64,000 nt of DNA from Neopestalotiopsis rosae (taxonomy: Eukaryota; Ascomycota; Sordariomycetes; Amphisphaeriales; Sporocadaceae). The notes under the pieces were generated by a model. The model saw only the letters and a program-made list of their open reading frames with translations, searched no databases and was not told where the DNA came from. Shown piece by piece: positions 38,558 to 48,285 of the stretch. The stretch lies in contig JALGAS010000007.1 of assembly GCA_023078685.1 (NCBI GenBank), forward strand, positions 1,240,001 through 1,304,000. The letters run 5' to 3'. Numbering within the stretch: the stretch's first letter is position 1; every line of letters starts with the position of its first letter. A program made the translations under genes and the position numbers.

Positions 38558-40267
38558 ATGAAGTACTTATCAAATCGATCGACTGGGCTACTCCTCCTCA
38601 CTCGCATTCGCTGGTCGCCTTGTACAACTTCCAAGGCCGGAGCTCCGAATCCGTTTCGCCAAGCCCGGCGATATAAATCTGCCATGTCGCGCACCTACGA
38701 AGACGCACTCTCGCATCTGGCGTCTCTGCAGTCCAATTTTGCAATCACCTCGCTCTTCTCTCCTCAAGTCACCGCACCAGACAACAAGGACGGCAACGGC
38801 AAGGCCCAAGACCTCAATGCCGTCGCCATCCCGGAGGTCGTCGCCTGGCTCGGGCGGGCCGGGCTGACGCCGGACGACCTGTGCCGGCTAAAGTGCATCC
38901 ACGTGGCCGGGACCAAGGGCAAGGGGTCCGTCTGCGCGTACCTGACGTCGGTGCTGACGCGACCCGAGGTCCGCGGGGTGGCGGGCCGCGTGGGCACGTA
39001 TACGAGCCCGCACCTGATCACGGTGCGCGAGCGCATCGTGCTCGACGGCGAGCCCATTGGCCGCGAGCTCTTTGCGCGCTACTTTTTCGAGGTCTGGGAC
39101 GCCATGACGGACTCGGCGCGGGCCGAGTATCTGCGCCAGAAGGGAGGAGGTGGATCCGGCATTAGCGATGATATCGAGGCGGAGCTGCAAGGTCCGGCGA
39201 CCAAGCCTTTCTATTTCCGCTTCCTGACTATCCTGGCGTTTCACACATTTCTGCGCGAAGGGGTGCGCAGCGCCGTCATCGAGTGCGGTATCGGCGGCGA
39301 GTACGACTCGACCAATATTCTGCCCGCCGCGGCCGTGACGAGCGGTGTGGTGGCCCAGCTCGGTATTGACCACGTCGGCATGCTGGGCGGCACGCTCCCC
39401 GAGATTGCCTGGCACAAGATTGGCATTGCCAAGGCTGGGCGCAAGATCTTTACGCGCAAGCTTGAGGGTGGAGATGTGGAAGAAGAAGCCATGAAGGTCA
39501 TGCGTGCCCGGGCCGAGGAAAAAGGGGCTACCTTGGTCGAAGTGACGGACGCGCAGGTTGAGGAGAACAGTGGTGTATCGACACTGCGCGAGACCCCGAG
39601 TCTCGCGGGCGAGTTCCAAAAGTACAACCGGGCTCTAGTCCGGGCCGCGGTGCCGGAGCACCTCCGACTGTGCGACGAGCAGGCCTACCGATCACTCGGC
39701 CAGGATACCCTCGACCAGGCCATACGCCACGGCCTGGAATCAGCGCAGCTTCGGGGTCGCTGCGAGACGCGAGAGGACGGCAACATCACGTGGCTCATTG
39801 ACGGCGCGCACACGGCCGAGAGTCTTCACGAGGTGGCCAAGTGGTTCGCGGGCAAGACTACAGATACGCAACACAGCAACCATGCTGTACGCAAGGTCTT
39901 GGTCTTTAATCAGCAGGAGCGCGACGTTGGTAAATTGCTACGAGTACTAAGCGCTGGCATTCCGTCGTCTGGCTCTGCAGCCAGCGCATGCCCCTTTGAC
40001 AAGGCCATTTTTACGAGGAATGATTTACAGCCGCGGAGAGAAGGAGAAGCGGAAAGGGATTTGGCGGTGCAAAAGACTGCTGCAGAGGCCTATGAAAGCA
40101 TATATCAGGGTAGCGGGACAACCATACATGACAACATCGCGGACACAATTGAAGAGGTCAGAAAACTCGGGCTGGATTCTCAGCAAAAGACATTGGTATT
40201 AGTCACTGGCAGCTTGCACCTTGTTGGTGCATTACTGCAGGTTCTGGAGCCAGATGCTCCAAGGTAA
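38558..40267 (+). CDS. Folylpolyglutamate synthase, paralogue 1 (MET7-like)
   Basis: Adds glutamates to tetrahydrofolates, retaining them in the cell and making them better cofactors for methionine, purine and thymidylate synthesis. Intronless. From ATG 38558 it gives 569 aa beginning MKYLSNRSTGLLLLTRIRW..FRQARRYKSA, a basic acid-free presequence. From the next in-frame ATG (38684, MSRTYEDALSHL) it gives 527 aa starting where cytosolic FPGS proteins start. Mur-ligase motifs: P-loop AGTKGKGS (75-82 of the short form), TSPHLITVRERI, GIGGEYDSTN, LGIDHVGMLG, and the C-terminal domain WLIDGAHTAESLH and VTGSLHLVGA. A ATATAAAT element lies between the two starts. It differs widely from paralogue 2, so the duplication is old. 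Converges on paralogue 2 with only 61 bp between stop codons. Dihydrofolate synthase (FOL3) is less likely because the FPGS-type N-terminus and loops are present. Confidence 0.88.
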   Translation: MKYLSNRSTGLLLLTRIRWSPCTTSKAGAPNPFRQARRYKSAMSRTYEDALSHLASLQSNFAITSLFSPQVTAPDNKDGNGKAQDLNAVAIPEVVAWLGRAGLTPDDLCRLKCIHVAGTKGKGSVCAYLTSVLTRPEVRGVAGRVGTYTSPHLITVRERIVLDGEPIGRELFARYFFEVWDAMTDSARAEYLRQKGGGGSGISDDIEAELQGPATKPFYFRFLTILAFHTFLREGVRSAVIECGIGGEYDSTNILPAAAVTSGVVAQLGIDHVGMLGGTLPEIAWHKIGIAKAGRKIFTRKLEGGDVEEEAMKVMRARAEEKGATLVEVTDAQVEENSGVSTLRETPSLAGEFQKYNRALVRAAVPEHLRLCDEQAYRSLGQDTLDQAIRHGLESAQLRGRCETREDGNITWLIDGAHTAESLHEVAKWFAGKTTDTQHSNHAVRKVLVFNQQERDVGKLLRVLSAGIPSSGSAASACPFDKAIFTRNDLQPRREGEAERDLAVQKTAAEAYESIYQGSGTTIHDNIADTIEEVRKLGLDSQQKTLVLVTGSLHLVGALLQVLEPDAPR

Positions 40268-40328
40268 TGTTGAATTAATACATGATACTTCCAAGTCGCC
40301 TCTGACTGCTCTAAATTATACTCCATGT

Positions 40329-42144
40329 TTAAAGCGCATCCGCCTTCTCTAATATGCCAAGAGCTCCGCCAACAAGATGAAGACTACCCGTGACAAGCGC
40401 TTGCACCGTCTCCTCTCCCTGGACGTCTTTACTCAGATCCCGCACATAGTTGATCGCGTCTTCGATCGTGGGAAGTACAACCACTTTTGCCTCTGGGTCG
40501 AGTGACGACCATTTCTCGGCAAACTGGTGCTGGGCCGTCAGCTTCTGAATAGCCTCTGGATCGTACTGGTAATTGACAAAGTCTCGCTTGTATCCCGTGG
40601 CCGCATAAGTAACATTAGAGCAAAATACAACGTGCTTGAATCCTTCTTGGCCATGCGCCTTGAGCGCGGCCACCATGCCGTCGAGGAAATCGACTGCCTC
40701 GGTTCGGCCCTGCTGGTTGAAGATCAACGCCTTGGGGCCCTGGCGTTTCGAACACTCGTCGGCGAACCACTTGGTAGCCATTTTCAGACTATCGACCGTG
40801 TGGGCGCCGTCGACGTGCCAGACCACTGGCCCTTCCGGCTTGACTTCGCACCGGCCGCGCCAGACCACCTGTTCAAGGCCGTCCTTGAACTCTTGGGGCA
40901 GACTCTTGGGATCACGCTTGAAGCTGGGGTCAAGTCTGGCCAATGCCGTCTCGGCCAGTGCGACGCCCAAGGTGGCATTCTTCTTTTGGAACAAGGCATC
41001 AGGCCGGACATCGACGCCCTCTAGCCTCGAGTCAACGTCCAGAACCTTGAGATCGACGCCCTTGTCCTGGGCGCGACTCACCAAGACCTCAGCGGCCTCG
41101 GGCACCTGCTCAATGGTAAAGGCCGCGCATCCCGGCTTCATGATGCCGGCTTTATGCCACGCAATCTTGTCGACGGTGGCGCCAAGGGCAAAGACGTGAT
41201 CGATGCCAAGGGTGCTGATGCCCGAGGCTACGGGGCGCTCCACAATGTTGGTGGCGTCGTACTCGCCGCCAATGCCCGTCTCGTACACGGCCACGTCAAT
41301 GCCCTCGCGGAGGAAGGCGTGGTAGCTCATGAGCGTCAGGTAGCGCGCGTAGATGGGCCGGGTGGCCATGGGCACACCGCCTCTGTTGGCATCCTCCTCA
41401 CCAGTAGCAGCCTCCTTGTTCGTCTCTTGCTGCTTCTCCTGCTCCTCGGCTTGGCCGAGCAGGTCCCATACCTCGAAAAAGTACTTGGCAAAGAGATCCT
41501 CAGCAATAGGGCGGCCGTCGATGCGGATGCGCTCGCGGACGGCGATCAGGTGCGGGCTGGTGAAGAGGCCGATCCGGCGCGGCACGCCCCGGGACGCCTG
41601 ATAGCGCTGCAAGATCGATGCGGCAAAGGCGCAGGTGCTGCCCTTGCCCTTGGTGCCGGCGACGTGGACAATGTTGAGGCGGTCGAGGTCCGCGGGCTTC
41701 AGGCCGATGCGGCGCAGGTAGACGCGCATCTCGGCGATGGAGGCGGCATCGGGGCGGACGCCGGCCTTGCGCCGGGCTTCGATGATGGCGAACGGGGTCT
41801 GGAGGGAGTTCAGGGCGTCGATGGCATCCTGGGCACACGATCACTGGTCAGATGAACTGTCTCATAGCAAGCAATGCCATGATCTTTTGTCCTTAGTAGG
41901 ACAGCGCTGTGGAGGGGCACGTATGCAGGGTACCATGGGGAGCTTGAGCTCCATGGTGGGGGCAGTGGCATGTCTCGGCTCTGTAGAAACTCACATTGTA
42001 TGTCCTGCCACCCTGAGTCGAAGCCATTGTGCGTCGGAAGATGAAGCTCGGGCTTCTCAACATACAGCTTCGGATCGAGGGATGGAGGAGGAGTCGGAAG
42101 TGTCGAGAGGCATGATGCATCCCGGCCGGCAAGCTGCTTATCAT
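40329..42144 (-). CDS. Folylpolyglutamate synthase, paralogue 2 (MET7-like)
   Basis: Same predicted reaction as paralogue 1. Two exons in transcript order: 42144-41995 and 41828-40329, split by a 166-nt intron (GTGAGT donor, GCCCAG acceptor). The upstream ATG (42144) gives 549 aa with an Arg/Ser/His-rich presequence ending in FIFRRT. The internal ATG (42027, MASTQGGRTYN) gives a 510-aa cytosolic form. Motifs: AGTKGKGS (68-75 of the short form), TSPHLIAVRERIRIDG, a charged Glu/Gln-rich insertion in the middle (EEQEKQQETNKE), GIGGEYDATN, LGIDHVFALG, HVDGAHTVDSLK and VTGSLHLVGG. The final glutamate-binding segments are complete, so both paralogues look functional. Yeast MET7 and vertebrate FPGS also supply mitochondria and cytosol; here the in-frame ATG pair could do so from one gene. 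Confidence 0.9.
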
Positions 42145-42766
42145 GTCATCATTGTAGCTCGCTCCGTGTCGGAGGGTTTTGAAAAAGGCTGGCTTGTCAT
42201 GGAAAAATCAGAGAGAGTCCCCCGATCTGCATTCTTAGCCCGGCACGATCCACTTTTCCGACTTCGGAGTCGGTATACACACCGTCTTGCGCCGGGATTG
42301 GTTGCGACTCCAAAAGCGAAGCAATCATTATACAAGTCACATATGGCTATCCTCCTGCCTGTCAAAATTATCATCAAGACTTATTTAACAAATTTGCATT
42401 TTGCATGGGATTAAAAGACCGAAGACTGATTTTTCAGTGATTTTCAAAAATCTCGAGTGCTAGAATGCCGTCTTTAGACATTTCCTCTTTTGAAATTTCA
42501 CTGCATTTTTAGACTTCACAAAGGAAACACTGCAGCGTTAGAATCTCGACTTATAATGGTTTCTTGTAAAATTGCTGTCCCACAAGACTCAGCCCCGGGT
42601 CCATAATTGCAGAGCCTAAAACGAACCCCTTTATCAAACTCATAGGCAGGATCTTGCGGCACTCGCCCATTTTTTATTTCCAAATAGACGACTTCTTGAT
42701 AAAGTCAGACGGCTTCATAAACAAACTTGCTTGCAGTTGCTTGCTTGGCATTTGAACAAAGGCCTC
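42145..42766. other. Intergenic spacer
   Basis: Holds the promoter of FPGS-2 and the 3' UTR of the following minus-strand gene. No further coding signal. Confidence 0.55.
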
Positions 42767-43625
42767 TCAATGCTTGTCCTGGGGGATCTGCTTTGCAATG
42801 GTATCCCAAGTCCATTGCTGTCCCTTGGTATTATTGGTCTGGATGCTAAACTTGTCCACGGCACGGTAATTGTACCACTTTCGCGTGGCATTCTCCGCCG
42901 CCGCATCGCGGACGTAGTTGACAATGCCCATCCTCTGCTTCGTCTGGCGGAGCTCCGAGAGGAGGACTTTGCTGGTCCGGGGCTTGGCAATGGGACTCAT
43001 GGTGGTGACGCCAAAGACAGTGTCGGCCGGCAGGTTGGCCAGGTACCGCTTGAGGTACTGCTCCGACGTCCGGGCAAAGGGCGGAAGCTTGGTGGTGATC
43101 ATGAGCACAAAGGGCGACGTGGTCCAGCCTACGAAAAGGAGTGGAACAGCTCCGCTGAAAGTCGCTTCTCACAGTCAACATCATTTGCATATTTCAAGCC
43201 CTCTGAATCAGAAACCTACTGCGGATAGTAGTGGTGCTCCAGCCTTCCTTGGCGTGGTATCCTGGAGTGACGACAAAGAGGAAGAATGCGGACAGGAGAA
43301 TTGTTGACAGTTTCACACAAGCTAGGAATGTGATTCTAGAGACACCTGCATGGAAGAGCTGCAACGTCTCTGGGTACTCTACACATACAGGTCAGTCTTG
43401 TATACAAAAGAGGCAGAGGTATCATTGGTTGAACTGACTATACTTGGCGGCCGGAGCTGCTGCATCCTTGGCACTAGGCGCGGCCGCGGCTTTGGGTGAT
43501 GTCGATGCGAGTCGTCGGCATACTTGTGACCTGACGGCCGACACAGGCAATCGGGTCTGGAACGAGCGTAGTAGAGGCCTCAAGGGACTCAATTGAGACC
43601 TTCTCAGCGTTGCAGCAAGCAGCAT
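42767..43625 (-). CDS. Mitochondrial membrane protein, TMEM70/TMEM186-like
   Basis: Three exons in transcript order: 43625-43439, 43378-43220, 43128-42767 (introns of 60 and 91 nt) give 235 aa. The N-terminus is a strong mitochondrial presequence: no acidic residue in the first 40, many Arg, and CRRLAST as a likely cleavage region, followed by an Ala/Pro/Lys linker. Mature part: YPETLQLFHAGVSRITFLACVK leads into a hydrophobic helix (TILLSAFFLFVV); a second weak helix follows near WTTSPFVLMITT; then KLPPFARTSEQYLKRY, TTMSPIAKPR and RMGIVNYVRD. This layout resembles fungal members of the TMEM70/TMEM186 group, inner-membrane assembly factors of respiratory complexes. Family assignment comes from memory of the pattern and is moderate; mitochondrial location is better supported. 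The second splice junction (GTAGGT donor) is the least certain. Confidence 0.65.
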
Positions 43626-43946
43626 CGTGCCTTCAACCCACAATTGAAAGTGTCGAGAAGGATGATCATTGGTCTAGCTCAGGCATCGCGTAGAGAATTC
43701 ACAGACGGACCGCGTTTAGCACCTACTGGGTCTGTGCCCTGTAAGCCCGCTAAGCCAGTGTGTACGAAGTATAGTCTAGCACCATTGAACCCGTATCTTC
43801 TTGGATCATAAGTTTCAAGGTGCCACCAGATGCATTTATTGAGAATGTAATTTCATAATCTTGATGTTCTATTATATCTTTCGGTACCCGCTCTATCAAA
43901 TCATTTATTACTCACAAGCCGTAAGCTGTCTGGATATGGCTAAAGC
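43626..43946. other. Short intergenic spacer
   Basis: About 320 bp between the start of the TMEM70-like gene and the stop of the DsbA-like gene; promoter and 3' UTR only. Confidence 0.55.
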
Positions 43947-44738
43947 TTACACCACGTTCTTTGTCAACCAGTCGGCCCACTCCTGCTTGCCCCAGCCGGA
44001 GCTGATGTCATTGGCGACCACGCCGTCAAAGATGGCCGTGGGACTGACGTGAACACCAACTAATCTCGCCATCTTGACGAGAACCTTGAAGTCGTTGGTA
44101 ACCTTGTTACCGCTGTTCAAGCTGCCGTCCTCGCCGGGCTTGTCGCTAATCTGCAGGCGCTCGAACACGGCGGCCTCGTCGACGCCGACGCTGCCGGCGA
44201 GCTTGGCCAGGCGCTTGTACGTGTTGTTGCGCGTCTCGTTGACCACGTTGACGTCAAAGTAGTCCTTTTGCTGCTTGAAGAGGGCGTCGCTGAACTGCCA
44301 GAACTTTTCGGGCTGCAGCTGCAGCACGGCCACGGCGGCCTCGTGCACCAGCGTCGAGGACGGGTGCCACGGCTGGACCTGCTGGCGGAAGACGATCTCG
44401 AGGCCCTGCGACCACTCGCCGCTCTCGCGGATCAGGGGAACCACGGTGTTGTAGAGGGTGTTGAACAACTTGGCGGAGAAGGGACACACGTAGTCGAGGT
44501 AGACTTCGAGAGTGTGCGTCGTGGCGGCGACACCGGTAGTGGCGGGCGTCTGAGGCTTTGCGAATTGCAGCTTTTGGCCAGCAAACTTGGGTGGGACGGC
44601 CATCTTGAACTGTGTGCTGTGGAACGGGCGGTAGCTGGTTCTTTTGGCGCTGAGATGTAGTAGAGTGGGAGCTGATCGATATGGTAAGTGCAGCTTGAAT
44701 GGGCTTGTGTAAATGTTCCTGGAGAGCTTCAGAGACAT
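43947..44738 (-). CDS. DsbA-like thioredoxin-fold protein
   Basis: Single exon, 263 aa. After a linker, TLEVYLDYVCPFSAKLF begins a thioredoxin/DsbA fold: Cys85-Pro-Phe-Ser88 is a CxxS active site, SPTAIFDG (about 232-239) carries the cis-Pro, and the insert between them is alpha-helical (FWQFSDALFKQQKDY). The protein resembles the DsbA-like/Thioredoxin_4 group found widely in fungi with no settled function. The second active-site Cys is Ser, so it is more likely a glutathione-dependent (monothiol) or non-oxidising protein than a dithiol oxidase. The ATG at 44738 adds 45 residues rich in Arg, Lys, Ser and His with no acidic residue, ending FHSTQFK, a mitochondrial-type presequence. An internal ATG (44603, MAVPPKFAG) would give a 218-aa cytosolic form. 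Confidence 0.82.
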   Translation of the reverse strand: MSLKLSRNIYTSPFKLHLPYRSAPTLLHLSAKRTSYRPFHSTQFKMAVPPKFAGQKLQFAKPQTPATTGVAATTHTLEVYLDYVCPFSAKLFNTLYNTVVPLIRESGEWSQGLEIVFRQQVQPWHPSSTLVHEAAVAVLQLQPEKFWQFSDALFKQQKDYFDVNVVNETRNNTYKRLAKLAGSVGVDEAAVFERLQISDKPGEDGSLNSGNKVTNDFKVLVKMARLVGVHVSPTAIFDGVVANDISSGWGKQEWADWLTKNVV

Positions 44739-45385
44739 GAGATTGGGTCCCGAGCTGCTCTTTATCTACAGAGATACGGATTGAAGTAAACTCCCCGATG
44801 ACGGGATACGAAGCTCCCAATAGGTAATTGGAGCTGCCTGCAGCTGTCAATGTCGTAATCGCACATCAAGTTTCAGAAGCTTGGGTACAAAGTAGAAAAG
44901 TAGAAGCTCTATGGCATTAAGGTATGGTGGGGCAGCTCAGGTCAGCCAGCACTTGACAGGCAGTTCGGCAGCGTGCTGAGGGCGCCGAATAGTGCTAACC
45001 ATAGGCGGTGCCTTTCAAGCTCCCGAGATCCCGCCCCGACCATGCGGGTGGGTGCGGGCGGGTGCGGAAATGGCCCCTGGCTAATACTTACCTAGTCTTA
45101 TATGGAATCTTTCGTCTTTGGAATCTTTCCTCTGTTACTGTTTCATTGTTTCATGTTTGTCATTAGAATCAAGCAGTCGATTCCCCTTTGTGGAGAAGCA
45201 GAAAAGGAGGTAGAAACCCAAAGTCTTCGAGAATGAATTAATTGTCAGCATCGATCTGTGTGGTACTATTGGACTCGAAACGAAAGTACACGGCATTGTC
45301 ACGTTCAAATCAACGGATGTACCTCGTCTCATGACTCGGCCCTATTAATTTTGCTCATATCTGTTATCTCCCACAAATATATAGT
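44739..45385. other. Intergenic spacer
   Basis: Promoter of the DsbA-like gene plus the 3' side of the kinase-like gene. GCGGGTGC direct repeats occur near 45.05 kb. No gene seen. Confidence 0.55.
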
Positions 45386-46228
45386 TTACTTACCTCTGAA
45401 CAGATAATCTCCTAGTTTCGCCAGAGTGTCCGCCTCTCGAGGCGCGTCTCGAATCGCTTGATAGACGTCGAACCATTGAAGGGCATCAGGGCAGGCCAGG
45501 CCAGGAGAAAGGTAGGGATCGAGGAGAGTCGTTGCGTTGACCGACTCCCACCAGACTGGGTAGTACCCTGACAAGTCCCAGTCAATCAAACCACTGAACT
45601 TGCCATCCTTGACCATGATGTTGCCCTCATGGAGATCAGAGTGACTGAAGGTGTACGGATGACCCGACGGCATTTCGCTCATGAACTCTTCGAGAATTTT
45701 GTCGTCGATATGGCCTCGAATTCGGTGAGCAAGAAGTCCTGCGAGTTGCTCGTTAGTTTCTACCGAGTATCTATCATCTCTTACCTCTGGCACCGGCTTG
45801 AGCAGTCTCCAGTCAACCACACCGGTGCCATTGATCATTTCCATTCTTGGGTTCTGTATCCTTCGCATCCTGAATAGGTACTGGCTTAGATCTTCTCCGA
45901 TTCTTTTCAAATCTTCCTCTGTAAGCTTGGGCAATGCGGCTTCAAGGGTCTCTCCATGCACTCTTTTCTGAAGTGTGAAGAAGCGGTCACCATCCCTCCA
46001 GGAGCGAACTACGGCGGGTGCGGGCATGTTCGTATGAGTTTGGACCATGGTCACGTTATCAACCTCGACTTTACAACCAGGATGATAGGGTTTGACCTTA
46101 ATTACAAACCTGTCTCCTACTGCCCAGACTTGTCGCTGAGCGTTTGCCGTCAGAAGCTCACATACCTCGAGAGGCTTGGTGGCTTGACTATCTGGAGTAG
46201 TGGACTTGAATGGGAACCGAGCAGGCAT
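45386..46228 (-). CDS. Aminoglycoside phosphotransferase (APH)-like kinase
   Basis: 280 aa, uninterrupted. Protein-kinase-like fold: RFVIKVKP holds the ATP-binding Lys; FSHSDLHEGNIMV (His196, Asp198, Asn203) is the Brenner catalytic loop; GLIDWDLSG (Asp216) is the metal-binding motif; then PVWWE. Such fungal APH-family proteins are numerous and mostly of unknown substrate (choline, fructosamine or small alcohols possible); antibiotic resistance should not be assumed. The frame stops at TAA within GAGGTAAGTAAAC, a near-perfect splice donor. A short further exon after ACAG near 45.34 kb could replace the last residues. An intron-like segment (45739-45784: GTAAGAG, ACTAAC, GCAG) lies inside the gene, but removing its 46 nt would break the frame before the catalytic loop, so I keep it as coding. 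Confidence 0.8.
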   Translation of the reverse strand: MPARFPFKSTTPDSQATKPLEVCELLTANAQRQVWAVGDRFVIKVKPYHPGCKVEVDNVTMVQTHTNMPAPAVVRSWRDGDRFFTLQKRVHGETLEAALPKLTEEDLKRIGEDLSQYLFRMRRIQNPRMEMINGTGVVDWRLLKPVPEVRDDRYSVETNEQLAGLLAHRIRGHIDDKILEEFMSEMPSGHPYTFSHSDLHEGNIMVKDGKFSGLIDWDLSGYYPVWWESVNATTLLDPYLSPGLACPDALQWFDVYQAIRDAPREADTLAKLGDYLFRGK

Positions 46229-48285
46229 TTTGACCTACATTGAGATCTGGAATGAGATGTTGATCATTCAACAATAAGAACGAAAGCATAACCGCATCTC
46301 GAACCTATATACCAAGCCGGCTGGCTATGAAATTCTTATCATATCACAACCAGTTCAATGCATATGCATGGAACGAAGCAAATGTTCTATCTTTCAGTGT
46401 TACACATGCGCGTTGTAAAGTCCATGGACCAATTGAAACTTGATAGGCCGTAGCCATAAACACATCGTCTTTTTCTTCTTTCTTGCGTCAAGTTTATTGT
46501 GCATTGGAAAGGCATTGTGCTCTGCCGACTCACAAAGAATCTGAGTACAATCGTTTCATGTGCGCAAAGCAACATCCTTTGTTCTATTCGCCTCATGTGT
46601 CTCTCTTTGTCGAGACTGATCGGCATCTCTGTCGCGATTCTCGCGCACCGAACCACACTCCATTATGGCATTATGTGATACCCTTTCTTTTTTATCATAA
46701 TTCTCAGACTTTCAAATAGAGAGCAATTCTTTACGATATTTGGACTACAGTGAGAAAGTGATCCAGATAGAATAAAATTCAATGATATTTCCAAGAGAAG
46801 ATTGCATCAAATCCAAGTTTTTCCTGTTCGTCAAAGCACATATGTTTTCACAGCCGAGTTGCCTAATTCTCATCAATGAGAATGGAATCGATTGTATCAT
46901 GATCAATCGGTTGTTTTTATGTCGAATGAAATGATTCCTCGCTTGCACCTTGCTGATGTCACAGTTGAGCTCGTTCTCGACTTGCTCCTCGAGATGGTCG
47001 AGCATGACTCAGAATTTTCAATCAGGGAGACATCTTCCTTGATTCGGATGTTTCGGTACTAATCTGAAATCACACATACTTATTGGCGCCACAGTTTAGA
47101 AGCAATTCGAATATTTCGAGGCGCGTTGCTCTGAGGTCTTTACAACATCTTGCGCCACCGTCTTCTTTGCTCATATCCTTGCCTTCAGAGCCCGAGATAG
47201 CACAGGGCAGGATCAAGTAGCTTCAACTGTAGTCTGCATAGCAGTTCTCTTTCAATTTCTAGGTAGTAGTACTGGTGCTAGCTGACTGGCGGTCCCCGTT
47301 GCTCCGACATCGTGTCACAGGTCCATGACTACAGCAACAAATCCCAGCCTCCCCGTTTGCGCACTTTGTTCTGCCGTTTGCGCGGCCAGGGAGAAATTGA
47401 ACCTTGAAGCAAACATATAAAGGCGAACAAGCAACCTACTCTCGCCTTCGGGCATTAGAAAGGCGCAGTGGTTGAATGGTAGAAAGTCAAAGATAACCTC
47501 TTCAAACTTGAAGACCAAGCGTTCAAATCTCAAATGAAAAATTCAAAGAATTTTTTTTCGGATTCTTTTTGCTCTGGCCACAATGCTTCTATTGCAAGTA
47601 GTTGAAGTAGTCTGAATCAGGCTGCCATAGAATACGGCTTTTGCTCTGGTCATATTCGGAGCTCTTCTTGCACCAAGCCATCTAGGAAGAGCTTATTGTT
47701 GAAAACGACCATTGGTTAGAAGTACAAACTTTCCTCTACTCTTAACTGACAGCGAAATGTTGTGTAAGTAATGGTTCTCTGCTTCTGGCAACCTGATTGC
47801 TGGTAGCCGGAAATTCCCAGAGTTCATGTTTCGCAGCTAGTAGTTGGATGACACAGAATTGTACTACAATACAATTTGACGGAGCATCCAGCTTACAATT
47901 TGGCACACCGTATGCTCTACGGATACGGTTCATGTAACTAGCAGACGAGGGTTGTCACACATTGTCCGAGAAATGTAGTGATATGGCGAAGTATAGTCAC
48001 GGAACGGATACACTGTCCCTCTGAAGTTTAAATATCCCCAAGACTCCACCACGTAACCTATACTCGACCCATGCTAGTTCATGACGTTGAGCTAGTCACC
48101 GTGATCCCTGCATGAGCACTTAAACATGTATCCAGATAGTGTGCCGTAAGACAAAAGCACCTCACTATCTCTATAAAAACTGTATTCCTCTGCCGGACTT
48201 TCTGGGCCAAAACGTGCAATACTTACTTCAGGAGATTCAGAGTCAACTAGTAGTCGAGCTGATTGACAAGTCAACTTGAGAAACC
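46229..48285. other. Intergenic region
   Basis: About 2 kb with no convincing gene. A- and T-rich runs occur near 47.55 kb. An A-box/B-box-like pair near 47.47-47.52 kb was rejected as a tRNA. Confidence 0.55.

Noticed and set aside
38888..39619. 243-codon antisense frame inside FPGS-1
   Set aside because: Mirror frame of a GC3-rich gene; no family features.
41154..41855. 233-codon antisense frame inside FPGS-2
   Set aside because: Mirror frame; Gly/Ala/Leu/Val/Asp bias without domains.
47463..47530. tRNA-Gly-like sequence (TGGTTGAATGGTAGAA and GCGTTCAAATC) followed by a T run
   Set aside because: Neither acceptor stem nor T-stem pairs and no anticodon stem with a 7-nt loop can be drawn, so box similarity alone is not enough.
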